Counted from the first letter of the stretch, positions 13,612 to 22,260 are shown. The stretch: DNA of 22,952 bases from CAZHGD01 sp964531735 (GCA_964531735.1 CAZHGD010000122.1:1-22952), one strand, 5' to 3'. Translations and numbers: made by a program. The notes: generated by a model from the letters alone, not told the origin.

Positions 13612-16149
13612 CTATCCCGCCGGCTGCTCGGCCTCGCCGACGTAGGCGTCGTCGAATCGGACGACGTCGTCCTTCTGGATGCCGTAGCCGACCAGCAGCA
13701 CCACGGTCTGCGCGGCGCCGGGCGGGGTGGTGAACGGGATCACCAGATGCTCCCAGACGTCGGCGCGGCGGGTCTCCACGCGCAGGTCGGCCGCGCCGGT
13801 GAACCAGCGTCCGGCGGCATCGCGCCAGCGGACCTCGAGCGTCACCGCGGTGCCCTGGCGAACCACCGGCGAGCGCGCCCACACCTCGGCCAGGTAGCTG
13901 CGACCGGTGGCGATCGGCAGCGTGGTGAGGTAGCACAGGCAGGTGCCACCACGGAACGCGCCGGCGACCTGCCCGGCGCGCTTCACCGCGCCATCGAGGT
14001 AGAAGACACCGTTGGCGGCGTCCTCCTGCCAGGTGCTCCAGCCGGCGGCCACGCCGGCGCTCTGCCAGTCGGGTCCAGTCGGGCCGGGCTGGCCGGCCCG
14101 CGCGCTCTCGAAGCCCGGGTTGGGCAGTAGGTTCGGCCCGAGCTTCAGCTTGCCCTGCAGCGCCAGCCAGAGCAGGCGGACCCGTGGGTTGGCGGTGAGC
14201 CGGGCCTCCAGGTCCTGCAGGTAGGCCGGCGCGGGGCCGCCGGTGTTGGTCTGCCGCCAGGTGCTCAGGGCGTGCAGCCCGTCGGTCAGCGCGGCCTGCA
14301 CGGTCGAGCGCCACTGGGCGCGGATGCCCGGCCGCGCGCCGTCGAGGTACCATCGATCGGCCAGCGGGTCGGCCAGGACGCCGTCACGCCAGGCCTGCTC
14401 CTCGCGATCCAGCGGCGTGAGCAGGGCGGTCAGGTTGGCGGCCAGCGCCTTTGCCTCGTCGGCGTTGCGCACCGCGGCCCGCGAGGCGGCTCGCGCGCCG
14501 GTCCAGCCGCGCAGCAGCAAGTCGGCATAGCCGTAGCCGCGGGCGATCAGCGCCACGCGCGCCTTCACGGCGTCACTGTCGGCCAAGGCCGCGGCCCGTT
14601 GCAGGTGCTCTGCCGCGGCGCTGACCTGTGCTGGTGTGTAGCCGTCCAACTGCTGCGCCGCGCTGCCGATGCCGCCGAACCACTCGCCCTGGCGCTGACT
14701 GAGCCAGGCGGCCTCGTGCGTCTCGTAGAACGCGCGGACCTCGCCGCCCGCCGGCCCGAAGGCCGCGTAGAACTCGGCCAGCAGCGCGTCGGGCTCGAGC
14801 CGCACGTCCCAGAGCAGCCGCGAGGCCACGTAGAGCAGCGGCCCCATGTTGGCCCAGTAAGGATACAGCTCGCTGTGGAACGCGCGCACGCCCATGGCAT
14901 GGACGGCCTTCAGGTCGGCGGCCAGCAGGTGCGGGAAGTACCGCGGCGCCAGCGCGCCGAGCCCGTAGTAGTCGTACTTGCCCACCTGGCCACACTTGGC
15001 CTGCCAGGCGCGGATCAGGTCGTAGTCGACCTGCCGGTAGGCCGGGTCGTAGTACTGGGCGGTGTCCTGCGTCAGGTTGACGAAGACGTTGGGCTCCATG
15101 CGCTCGATCTTCAGCGGTGGCAGCTCCACGCCGGCATAGGCGAAGCAGCCGATGAACGCCCGCGGGTGCTTGGCCCGCACGCCCCGGGCGACCGCGTTGA
15201 CGAAGGTGAACCAGCGGTCGGAGTAGATGCGCCGCCCGCGGTAGAGGGGCCGTTCCACGTCCTGTGCCCGGCAGCGCTCGCACTCGCACCAGGTGTTGTT
15301 GTCGTTGATGCTGAACGGGTAGGTGTGGCACTCCGGGTGCGCGTCGAGATAGGTGTTGATGGTCTCGACGGCGATGCGGATGGTGTCCGGGTTGCTCGTG
15401 CAGGGCTGCGCGAGTTGGTCGCCGTCTTTGGTCGGAATGGCGCGCTGGCCGTGCAGCAGCGGGTAGATGTCCGGGTGTGACTTGCCGTATTTGCTCGGCG
15501 GGTACACCGCGTACATCCAGTGCGTGAAGCCGGCGGCGTAGGGCACGGCCCAGCCGCCGCGGCCGAAGTCCCAGCGGTTGTGGTGCGCCCAGGCGGTGAA
15601 GCCGCCGGTGCCCGACGCGCTGGCCAGGCGACAGACGAAGCTGGGCACCTGCTGTTGCCGCAACTCGGGCACGGTGACCGTGTCGCGCCGCGGCACCACC
15701 TCAAACGCCTCGCCGGGCAGGAACCAGCGCACACCGAGTTGGTCCTGCAGGAAGCCGCAGACGGCGTTGGCGGTGCCGACCGGCGTGTGGCCGCGCAGGA
15801 CGAGCACGTTCTGGCCGCAGACGAGCTGGTAACCGGCCCACGCCTCGTCGCCGGTGATGCGGCCGGGGTCGACGTCCAGCCCGGCCGGCGGCTTGACCGC
15901 ACCGATCAGGACCCGCGGGCGCGTCGCGTCGCTGCGCGATTCGGTCACCAGCGGCAGGGCCGCGCCGGTCATGCGTTGCAGCACGCGGACGAAGTCGGCC
16001 GCGGCGGCGGCCACCACGGCCGGCGCGTTGTCGGCGGTGACCACCTGCGCGCGCGGTTGCCCGGCGGCCACCAGGACCACGTCAGCAGCGAGAGTTGGCG
16101 ACGACAGCGCAACCAGCGAGAGAACGAGGACGACGCGGCGATGGTTCAT
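13612..16149 (-). CDS. Secreted DUF4838 / alpha-glucuronidase-like glycosidase-related protein
   Basis: An 845-residue exported protein with signal peptide MNHRRVVLVLSLVALSSPTLA. Residues about 25-150 resemble the GH67-like N-terminal domain (PRVLIGAVKPP, NAVCGFLQDQLGVRWFLPGEAFEVVP). The middle is a barrel typical of DUF4838: HPDIYPLLHGQR, PCTSNPDTIRIAVETI, and a cysteine cluster Cys288-Cys290-Cys293 after SINDNNTW. The C-terminal part, from LLPNPGFESA near residue 675, is a CBM4/9-like beta-sandwich for carbohydrate binding. DUF4838 proteins are placed among glycosidase-like families, but substrate is not established. ATG 16149 has GGGGTG about six bases upstream; the open frame continues to 16257 without a better start. 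It follows the GH99-like gene by 58 bases on the same strand. Confidence 0.85.
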   Translation of the reverse strand: MNHRRVVLVLSLVALSSPTLAADVVLVAAGQPRAQVVTADNAPAVVAAAAADFVRVLQRMTGAALPLVTESRSDATRPRVLIGAVKPPAGLDVDPGRITGDEAWAGYQLVCGQNVLVLRGHTPVGTANAVCGFLQDQLGVRWFLPGEAFEVVPRRDTVTVPELRQQQVPSFVCRLASASGTGGFTAWAHHNRWDFGRGGWAVPYAAGFTHWMYAVYPPSKYGKSHPDIYPLLHGQRAIPTKDGDQLAQPCTSNPDTIRIAVETINTYLDAHPECHTYPFSINDNNTWCECERCRAQDVERPLYRGRRIYSDRWFTFVNAVARGVRAKHPRAFIGCFAYAGVELPPLKIERMEPNVFVNLTQDTAQYYDPAYRQVDYDLIRAWQAKCGQVGKYDYYGLGALAPRYFPHLLAADLKAVHAMGVRAFHSELYPYWANMGPLLYVASRLLWDVRLEPDALLAEFYAAFGPAGGEVRAFYETHEAAWLSQRQGEWFGGIGSAAQQLDGYTPAQVSAAAEHLQRAAALADSDAVKARVALIARGYGYADLLLRGWTGARAASRAAVRNADEAKALAANLTALLTPLDREEQAWRDGVLADPLADRWYLDGARPGIRAQWRSTVQAALTDGLHALSTWRQTNTGGPAPAYLQDLEARLTANPRVRLLWLALQGKLKLGPNLLPNPGFESARAGQPGPTGPDWQSAGVAAGWSTWQEDAANGVFYLDGAVKRAGQVAGAFRGGTCLCYLTTLPIATGRSYLAEVWARSPVVRQGTAVTLEVRWRDAAGRWFTGAADLRVETRRADVWEHLVIPFTTPPGAAQTVVLLVGYGIQKDDVVRFDDAYVGEAEQPAG

Positions 16150-16155
16150 GGCACA

Positions 16156-16173
16156 CCCCGAGCATCGCCGGGG
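16156..16173. repeat. Short hairpin overlapping the ribosome binding site of the DUF4838 gene
   Basis: CCCCG (16156-16160) and CGGGG (16169-16173) form a 5-bp stem whose minus-strand copy includes most of the GGGG part of the presumed Shine-Dalgarno sequence. It could lower translation of the downstream gene. The stem is short and may be chance. Confidence 0.2.
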
Positions 16174-16207
16174 AGCTTCGCGACACGCGTCTCCGGTCCT
16201 GCCGGGT

Positions 16208-17290
16208 TCAGCGGCGCAGCACGCCGGCCAGCGCCTTGATCCGCGCGTCGCCCTCACCCAGCGTGGGGATCAGCCAGCCGCCTTCGTCGTTCTCGTTCCA
16301 GGCGTAGAGGATCACCGCCTGGGCCGGACAGACCTCCGGATGCTCGCGCGTCCACTGCACCGCGGCCTGGACATGCGTGGCCAACTGCTCCGGCTTGGCG
16401 GTGACCGCGTCGATCAGCGGCTGCTGCTCGGCCGGCGGCGTCGGGTCGGGCTTGGCCTTGACGTTGCGAATCCACGTCGGCGGCCGCTCCTGGCGCGGGC
16501 GCGTGTCCCAGCCAGCGGTGGCAAAGGTGACCATCGGCAGCTTCAGGCGCTGGCATTCGGCCCAGTAGCACGTCCGCACGTGTTCGGTCAGCGCGGCGTA
16601 GGTCATCATCTCGCCGGCGTAGCCGGCCCCGGCGGCGTAGGCCGAGAACGCGTCGAAGCCCAGTTCGCTAATGGTCGGCTGGTCCTTGGCCGGCGACCAG
16701 CCCATGAACGCCACGTACGGCCGGCCCAGCCCGGCAGCGACCGTGAGTGCGGCAAGCTGCTCGAACGCCTCGCGCTTGAGCCGTGGCGGCTTGCCGAAGA
16801 CGAACAGCAGCGGACGTCCACCGCAGACTCTGACGTAGTCGGCGTTCTTGAAGTGCTCCACCATCCGCGGCCAGAACGCGGTGCCGCGGCCGTCGAGGCG
16901 GCCACCCTCCTCCACGAAGCAGTAGCGGATGCCGCGCTTGTTGGCGGCGGCCTGGTAGCGCCGCCGCGCGATGGTCAGGTCGCCGTCGTCGCCATAGTCG
17001 ACGAACGCCCAGTAGTCGAGACCGGCCTCGGCGGCGTAGGTGATCTCCTGGTCGATGATGTCCTGGCTATCGCCGTTGATGCGTACCAGATCGTCGCCCA
17101 GCACCTTGGCGAAGTAGGGCAGCCGGAAGTGGTACTTGCGCTGCCCCAGGCTGCGCTCGACCTGTGCCACCGGCCCGCCTTCGCCGTACCAGCAGTCCCA
17201 GCGGATCGCGCCCACCAGCGGCCGCGCGGGCGGCGCGTCACCGACACCCGTCGACAGCAGCGCCGCCATGGCCCACACCGACATACTCAT
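16208..17290 (-). CDS. Secreted GH99/GH71-like glycosidase-related protein (WbsX-type barrel)
   Basis: A 360-residue protein with an N-terminal signal-like segment (MSMSVWAMAALLSTGVG). It then runs as a (beta/alpha)8-type chain: LVGAIRWDCWYGEGG, YHFRLPYFAKVLGDD, AGLDYWAFVDYGDDGDL, PLLFVFGKPP, VAFMGWSP, and near the end ILYAWNENDEGGWLIPT with Glu333 and Glu336. The closing W-N-E...EGGW motif is typical of GH99/GH71-like and WbsX proteins, which act on mannose-containing or polysaccharide substrates. Catalytic residues cannot be confirmed by eye. ATG 17290 has AGGAG upstream at correct spacing; the much longer open frame upstream is antisense to the next gene. First gene of the minus block and divergent from the barrel protein at 17402. 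Confidence 0.75.
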   Translation of the reverse strand: MSMSVWAMAALLSTGVGDAPPARPLVGAIRWDCWYGEGGPVAQVERSLGQRKYHFRLPYFAKVLGDDLVRINGDSQDIIDQEITYAAEAGLDYWAFVDYGDDGDLTIARRRYQAAANKRGIRYCFVEEGGRLDGRGTAFWPRMVEHFKNADYVRVCGGRPLLFVFGKPPRLKREAFEQLAALTVAAGLGRPYVAFMGWSPAKDQPTISELGFDAFSAYAAGAGYAGEMMTYAALTEHVRTCYWAECQRLKLPMVTFATAGWDTRPRQERPPTWIRNVKAKPDPTPPAEQQPLIDAVTAKPEQLATHVQAAVQWTREHPEVCPAQAVILYAWNENDEGGWLIPTLGEGDARIKALAGVLRR

Positions 17291-17343
17291 CGGCCAGCTC
17301 CTCGCGACCCAACCGACAGGGGCTTGGCCGTCGCGCCGGCAAG

Positions 17344-17380
17344 TCCTGCCGATGGGGCAGGATCGCCGACGCGCCGGCGA
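17344..17380. repeat. Two tandem hairpins in the leader of the barrel-protein gene
   Basis: TCCTGCC (17344-17350) and GGCAGGA (17356-17362) form a perfect 7-bp stem with five-base loop. Immediately after, TCGCCG (17363-17368) and CGGCGA (17375-17380) form a 6-bp stem with a six-base loop. They fill the centre of the 111-base divergent gap and end ten bases before the ribosome binding site of the plus-strand gene. A copy of CGCGCCGGC flanks them on each side. No promoter boxes were convincing on either strand. Confidence 0.4.
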
Positions 17381-17401
17381 ATAGCGAGGCGGAGACCTGC
17401 C

Positions 17402-19186
17402 ATGCGTTGGGCCGCCGTGGGGTTGCTGCTCGTCGCGCTGCCGGCTGCCGCCGGCCTGCCGCCGCTGACCGGCAACGATGCCGGGCTCTACGTCGGGCTG
17501 GCCGGCGACTACATGCTCGGCCGCAACCCGTTCGCCTTCAGCATCGAGCAGTGCTCCAAACGCTCCGACCCGGCGACGCTGCGCCGCCAGGTGGAGCGTC
17601 TCCACGCAGGCGGCAAACGGGTCATCCTCGACTTCTTCCTCTACGACAAGGGCGACGAGCCCGCCAAACCCGCGGCGGACTACCTCGCCAACCTCGACCA
17701 GCTCCTGTCGCGGCTCCCCCTCGAGCAGGTCTACGCGGTCACGCTGTCGGAGGAGAACATCTACTGGCTTGGCCGCGCTGAGATGCTGACCGAGCTCTAC
17801 CGGCTGGTCAAGGCGAAGTACCCGGCGCTGGCGGTCTATCAGTGGTACTCGCCGGGTGCCTCGGCGCCCGGCTTCGGCTGGCCGCTGCTGCCGGCCGACG
17901 GCTGGGTGATCGACGAGTACTGCCTCCCGGCCGCCCAGTTCGAGCGCCTGGTGCGCCAGTACAAGCTGCTTGACAAACCGCTGATCCACATCGCCTGGGC
18001 CGCGCCGGACTGGCCCGAGTTCGCCACCTGGGACAAGGTCTGGGACGACCAGTTGGCCATCTGCCGGCGCTATGACGTGCCGATCGCCTTCTTCTGCTGG
18101 TGGCCGCCGAACAGCACGCCACCGCCGCCGGGCAACCAGAGTATGTGGTCCTGGTCGGCGCCGCCCGGCACGGCGCACCATCGGGTGTGGAACCAGCTGG
18201 TCCTGCCCTATGTGGAGCGCCTGCGCGCCGGTCTGCCGGTGGGCGAGGGCGCCGACCGGGTGCCCGGACAGGCGGTGCCGGTGGCCGGCGATCTCGACGG
18301 GCGGTTCAGCTATCTCGAGCACTTCGCCGCGTCGCCGCAGTTGGTCGGCGACGCCGCCATCACCGGCTTCACCGGGCTGCGCTGGACCGGTCGCTACCTG
18401 GAAGCGAAGACTGGCCAGTCCGCCACCATCACCTACGGGTTCGAATCGCTTTGGCCGCTGCACGAGGTCACCGCCGGCCTGCTCGGCAACGGGCCGGCCC
18501 TGGGCTGCGCCTTGAGCGTGTCTGCCGACGGGAGCCGCTGGCACACGGTGCGCGGGGCCAAGCCGCTGACCTGCACGCTGCCGGAGGCCGCGGGCGAACT
18601 GCGGCGGTTCCTGGTCCGCATCGAGCTGGCCAGTACCGCGGAGCGGACGGCGACGGTGTCGCAACTGCACGTCACCGCGCGGGTGGAGCCACCCGCCACG
18701 CCCGAGGTGGCCCTGACCATCGGGCCGGACGGCCGCGTGGTCTACACTGACGACTTCGGCAGCCAGCGCTATCTGCACTCGGGCCGCGTGACCAATCCCG
18801 CGGCCGTCACCTGGCGCCGCGGCCTGATCGGGCTGTTCGGCCGCGCCGGGGCGGCTAACGACGCGGTCATCGAGTATCACTTCCGCTGTGCTCAGCCGCT
18901 GCACAAGGTCCGCGCGACCGTCGCCTGCGCGGCCTCGGTCGTCGACTTCGCCTCGTCAGTGGCCCTGTCGCTGTCGCTGGACGGCCGTACCTACCAACCC
19001 GTGGCCAGCAGCCGTGACGGTGGCCGACCGGCGTTCCGTGGTGAGTTGGCCCGGGCGCTGGAAGCCGGGCCGGTGCGGGAGTTCTGGGTCCGGCTGCAAC
19101 TGGTCAACGCCTGCGGCGCGGCGACCAAGACGCTGTCACCCACGCTCCAGCGGCTCACCGTGACCGGCGAACCTGCGCCGCCGTAG
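17402..19186 (+). CDS. Secreted putative glycosidase-like barrel protein with two C-terminal beta domains, family not recognised
   Basis: A 594-residue exported protein (signal peptide MRWAAVGLLLVALPAAAG). Residues about 25-290 alternate strands and helices like a (beta/alpha) barrel: KRVILDFFLYDKG, VYAVTLSEENIYW with Glu117-Glu118, LAVYQWYSPG, DGWVIDEYCLP with Asp171-Glu172, PLIHIAWAAPDWPEF, and IAFFCWWPPN. The two acidic sites at strand ends would suit a glycosidase acid/base and nucleophile, but this is inference. Two beta domains follow, roughly 300-425 and 425-590. Each contains a phrase like SADGSRWHTV or SLDGRTYQPV, as in F5/8-type or fucolectin-like modules. GGAG lies seven bases before ATG 17402. 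I could not assign a known family. Confidence 0.72.
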   Translation: MRWAAVGLLLVALPAAAGLPPLTGNDAGLYVGLAGDYMLGRNPFAFSIEQCSKRSDPATLRRQVERLHAGGKRVILDFFLYDKGDEPAKPAADYLANLDQLLSRLPLEQVYAVTLSEENIYWLGRAEMLTELYRLVKAKYPALAVYQWYSPGASAPGFGWPLLPADGWVIDEYCLPAAQFERLVRQYKLLDKPLIHIAWAAPDWPEFATWDKVWDDQLAICRRYDVPIAFFCWWPPNSTPPPPGNQSMWSWSAPPGTAHHRVWNQLVLPYVERLRAGLPVGEGADRVPGQAVPVAGDLDGRFSYLEHFAASPQLVGDAAITGFTGLRWTGRYLEAKTGQSATITYGFESLWPLHEVTAGLLGNGPALGCALSVSADGSRWHTVRGAKPLTCTLPEAAGELRRFLVRIELASTAERTATVSQLHVTARVEPPATPEVALTIGPDGRVVYTDDFGSQRYLHSGRVTNPAAVTWRRGLIGLFGRAGAANDAVIEYHFRCAQPLHKVRATVACAASVVDFASSVALSLSLDGRTYQPVASSRDGGRPAFRGELARALEAGPVREFWVRLQLVNACGAATKTLSPTLQRLTVTGEPAPP

Positions 19187-19193
19187 AGGGATC

Positions 19194-19208
19194 GGCCGGC
19201 CGCCGGCC
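19194..19208. repeat. GGCCGG hairpin between the barrel-protein and DUF4091 genes
   Basis: GGCCGG (19194-19199) and CCGGCC (19203-19208) form a 6-bp stem with a three-base loop in the 56-base gap between two co-directional genes, eight bases after the stop. It resembles the core of the hairpin at 817-845. Chance is possible in DNA this GC-rich. Confidence 0.3.
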
Positions 19209-19242
19209 AACCGTTCGCGGGTAACGCTGGGAGAGCTCTCTC

Positions 19243-21747
19243 ATGGGTGCGCGCCACGCCTCGCTCTTGCTGACCTTCTGCGCCTTGGCCGGGCCCGCTG
19301 TGGCCGGGACCGTGCTGTACGACTTCGAGGTGGCCAGCGAAGGGCCAGCCTGGCACGACGAGCGGGGCACCGCCAACCGCAACCTGCCCGTGACCCGTGT
19401 CGAACGGTTCGCCACCTCGGGCCGCACGGCGCTCTGCTTCAAGAGCCCGAAGTACCAGGCCGGCCTGGCTGAGTGGCCCGCGGTCGAATCCGACCTGCGC
19501 GTCACCGACTGGTCCGCCTACGACCGGCTGGTGTGGGACGTGACCAATCCCACCGCCTACCCGCAGAAGCTCTACGTGTTCCTCACCGACGCGGCCCACG
19601 CCACGCGCGACGGGCTCATGTACCCCATGGACCTGCCGCCGTACAGCTACCACGGCGCCACCATCGATCTGGCCCGGCTGAAGGCCCACGGCCTCGCCCT
19701 CGACAAGATGCACCATCTGCACTGGTTCACCGAGCGCCCGGTGGGCGACATGGAGGTCTACCTCGACCAAGTGGCGCTCCTGAAGCCGGGCGAAGCCCGA
19801 CCCGAGCCGCCGGCCGAGTACCTGCGGCAGTTCGGCGCCCTGCAGAACCAGAACCTGAGCGCTATGCGGCAGTCGCTGGCCGAGGCCAGTGCCCGGCTGG
19901 CAGCGCGTGCCGGTGGGCAGCCGGCGATTCTCGACTGGGTGCGCCGCCAGGTGGCCGGCTGTGAGGCCGAGGTGGACCGGCTGGCTGAGCTGATCCGCAC
20001 CGGCAGCCGCGAGGTGCTGCGCGTCGACCAGATCAGCCGGCACATCGAGCAGAGCATCGCGCGCCTCGACTCGCTGGTCGACCTGCGGCTGAGCTTCGAG
20101 CGCGAGCGGACCAAAGTGCAGGTGGACCGGAACCTGCGCAACGACGTGGTGGTCGGGTTCGCCAGTTCCATGGAGAAGGTGCTGCCGCGCGGCGCGGCCC
20201 CCAAGCTGCGGATGAACCGACGCGCCTACCTGTCGCTCGCCCGCAACGAGAAGGAGAGCCTGCAGGTGGTGGTGCTGCCGTGTGAGGCGGCGGCCCGCCG
20301 CGTGCAGGTGCGCGTGAGCGACCTGGCGGGCCAGGCCGGCGCGGTCCTGCCGGCCAGCCGCATCGATGCGGCTCCGGTCGGCTACGTGGAGACCAAGGCC
20401 ATCCCGCCGTACGGCTCGTCGCATGTCGGCTGGTGGCCCGACCCGATCCTGTTCCATCAGACCAGCGCCGACGTGGCCGCGGGCGACGCGCAGTCGTTCT
20501 GGGTCCGCGTGCGGGCGCCGAAGGACCAGGCGGCCGGGCACTACCAGGGCAAGCTGGAGGTGCTGGCCGACGGGCGACCGCTCTACGCCTTCGACCTGGC
20601 CGTCGAGGTCTACCCGTTCGCCGTGCCGTCGCGTTCGCCGCTGGACATGGCCATCACCTGGTGGCCCAACGACTTCGGGCCCGATGGCAAAGGTGGCTGG
20701 CGCGAGGCGCCCTACCACGACCCGAGCTGGCAACAGCACAAGCTGGAGTGGGCTGACTTCCTGGCGGACTACTACATCACCATGGACAGCCTCTACTCCT
20801 ACGCCAACTGCGGGCCCGACTTCACGGTGCTGACGCACCTGCACCAACAAGGCCGCCTGGGCCGCTTCAACTTGGGCTACTACGCGGCCATGCCGGACAA
20901 GCCCGCCGAGCAGGACGCCTGGAAGGCCGACATCCGCAAGCGCATCACGCCGCTCTACCAGAAGGCCAAGGAGCTGGGCCTGCTGGACCACGCCTACATC
21001 TACGGCTGCGACGAGAACCCGGCGGAGCTCTTCCCCGCCGTGGAGCGCGCCGCGGCGTTCCTGAAGCAGGAGTACCCCGGCGCCTTCGTGCTGACCACCA
21101 CCTACGACCACAGCTTCGGCACCAGCTCGCCGCTGAAGTCGATGGACGGCTTCTGCCCGCTGACGCCGTCGTACAAGCTCGACCTGGCCCAGCGCGTGCG
21201 CGCCACGGGCAAGCAGGTCTGGTGGTACATCTGCTGCGGCCCGCACCATCCGCACGCCAATATGTTCGTGGAGTACCCGGCCATCGACGCCCGCGTGCTG
21301 ATGGGCGCCCAGACGGCCAAGTACCGGCCCGACGGGTTCCTCTACTACCAGACCGCGCTGTGGGGCGGCGACCCGATCAAGACCGGTCCGTTCACCAACT
21401 GGGAGCCGCGGAGTTGGACCACCTACCACGGCGACGGCTCCTGGACCTGCGTGCGCGAAGGCGGCCATCCGGTGGCCACCATCCGCCTGGAGAACTTCCG
21501 CGACGGGCTGGAGGACTACGCCTACGCCCGCCTGCTGGAGCGCCTGGTCAGGCAGGTCGAGGCGTCGCCGCAGGCTGCGGCCAAGGCCGCCTGGCTGGCC
21601 GAAGCCAAGCGCCTGCTGGCCGTGCCTGAAGCCGTGGTGACCAGCATGACCCAGTACACCAGCGACCCCGCCGCCATCTACCGCTGGCGACGGGGCCTGG
21701 CCGAGGCCATCATGCGCGCGGGAGTCGCCGTCGATGACCAGCCCTGA
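19243..21747 (+). CDS. Secreted DUF4091 protein, GH123-like catalytic domain
   Basis: An 834-residue exported protein (signal peptide MGARHASLLLTFCALAGPAVAG). Residues about 22-185 form a beta-sandwich-like domain (YDFEVASEGPAWH, LYVFLTDAAH, MEVYLDQVALL). Residues about 190-300 are strongly helical and could form a coiled coil. The rest matches DUF4091/GH123: LSLARNEKESLQVVVLP, FWVRVRAPKDQAAGHYQGKLEV, PLDMAITWWPNDFG, YIYGCDENP with Asp590-Glu591, and RLENFRDGLEDYAYARLLERL. GH123 enzymes are beta-N-acetylgalactosaminidases that use an adjacent Asp-Glu pair, which is present here. DUF4091 members are diverse, so the substrate remains inference. ATG 19243 follows GGGAGAG. It overlaps the GNAT gene by 14 bases, suggesting one transcript. 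Confidence 0.86.
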   Translation: MGARHASLLLTFCALAGPAVAGTVLYDFEVASEGPAWHDERGTANRNLPVTRVERFATSGRTALCFKSPKYQAGLAEWPAVESDLRVTDWSAYDRLVWDVTNPTAYPQKLYVFLTDAAHATRDGLMYPMDLPPYSYHGATIDLARLKAHGLALDKMHHLHWFTERPVGDMEVYLDQVALLKPGEARPEPPAEYLRQFGALQNQNLSAMRQSLAEASARLAARAGGQPAILDWVRRQVAGCEAEVDRLAELIRTGSREVLRVDQISRHIEQSIARLDSLVDLRLSFERERTKVQVDRNLRNDVVVGFASSMEKVLPRGAAPKLRMNRRAYLSLARNEKESLQVVVLPCEAAARRVQVRVSDLAGQAGAVLPASRIDAAPVGYVETKAIPPYGSSHVGWWPDPILFHQTSADVAAGDAQSFWVRVRAPKDQAAGHYQGKLEVLADGRPLYAFDLAVEVYPFAVPSRSPLDMAITWWPNDFGPDGKGGWREAPYHDPSWQQHKLEWADFLADYYITMDSLYSYANCGPDFTVLTHLHQQGRLGRFNLGYYAAMPDKPAEQDAWKADIRKRITPLYQKAKELGLLDHAYIYGCDENPAELFPAVERAAAFLKQEYPGAFVLTTTYDHSFGTSSPLKSMDGFCPLTPSYKLDLAQRVRATGKQVWWYICCGPHHPHANMFVEYPAIDARVLMGAQTAKYRPDGFLYYQTALWGGDPIKTGPFTNWEPRSWTTYHGDGSWTCVREGGHPVATIRLENFRDGLEDYAYARLLERLVRQVEASPQAAAKAAWLAEAKRLLAVPEAVVTSMTQYTSDPAAIYRWRRGLAEAIMRAGVAVDDQP

Positions 21748-22210
21748 ACCGCTGCCGGTCATCCGACCGGCCAGACTGGACGATCTGGAGCAGGTGCTCG
21801 CGCTCTACCAGCAGTTGCTGTCCGATGACGCGCCGCCACCGCCGCGCGCGGAGCTGGAGGCGCTGTGGGCCCGCATCGTCAGCGAGCAGCAGCCGCTGAC
21901 CTTCGTGGCCGAGCTGGACGGCGCGCTGGTGGCCTCGTGTGTCCTGGCCGTCATCTTGAACCTGACGCGTGGCGGACGGCCGTATGGCCTGATCGAGAAC
22001 GTGGTCACCGACCAGGCGCACCGCTGCCGCGGCTATGGCACGGCGGTGTTGCACCACGCCGTCGCGCACGCCTGGCGGCAGAACTGCTACAAGGTCATGC
22101 TGTCGACCAGTTCCACGCGCGAAGCGACGCTGCGGTTCTACGAGCAGGCCGGCTTCGAACGCGGGGTGAAGACCGGGTTCGTGGTCTACGCACCCGACCA
22201 CACCGGCTGA
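21734..22210 (+). CDS. GNAT-family N-acetyltransferase
   Basis: A 158-residue acetyl-CoA-dependent acetyltransferase. The fold begins IRPARLDDLEQVLALYQQL. Motif A appears as NVVTDQAHRCRGYGTAVL, with Arg97-Cys-Arg-Gly100-Tyr-Gly102 fitting the R/Q-x-x-G-x-G/A acetyl-CoA loop. The last part (STSSTREATLRFYEQAGFERG) is the usual motif B. The acceptor is not predictable. ATG 21734 has GGAG nine bases upstream and overlaps the end of the DUF4091 gene, so translation is probably coupled. No signal peptide; cytoplasmic. Its presence in a block of secreted proteins is unexplained. Confidence 0.9.
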   Translation: MTSPEPLPVIRPARLDDLEQVLALYQQLLSDDAPPPPRAELEALWARIVSEQQPLTFVAELDGALVASCVLAVILNLTRGGRPYGLIENVVTDQAHRCRGYGTAVLHHAVAHAWRQNCYKVMLSTSSTREATLRFYEQAGFERGVKTGFVVYAPDHTG

Positions 22211-22229
22211 GCCGCGGGCCGGTCGCGGC
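22211..22229. terminator. Hairpin directly after the acetyltransferase stop
   Basis: GCCGCG (22211-22216) and CGCGGC (22224-22229) form a 6-bp stem with a seven-base loop, starting at the base after the TGA. No T-run follows. It could slow or end transcription before the LamG gene. Confidence 0.3.
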
Positions 22230-22260
22230 AGGACTGCACCGACGAGCGCGGAAGGTTCTG

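Noticed and set aside
15854..17401. Upstream extension of the barrel-protein frame by about 516 codons
   Set aside because: It runs antisense through the DUF4838 and GH99-like genes; the signal peptide and ribosome binding site at 17402 fix the real start.
17291..18904. Minus-strand extension of the GH99-like frame to 898 residues
   Set aside because: The extension is antisense to the barrel-protein gene, and a good ATG with ribosome binding site exists at 17290.
18991..21762. 923-codon minus-strand open frame
   Set aside because: It is the antisense of the DUF4091 gene, rich in His, Arg, Gly and Val with no family motif, as expected for the reverse of a GC-rich gene.
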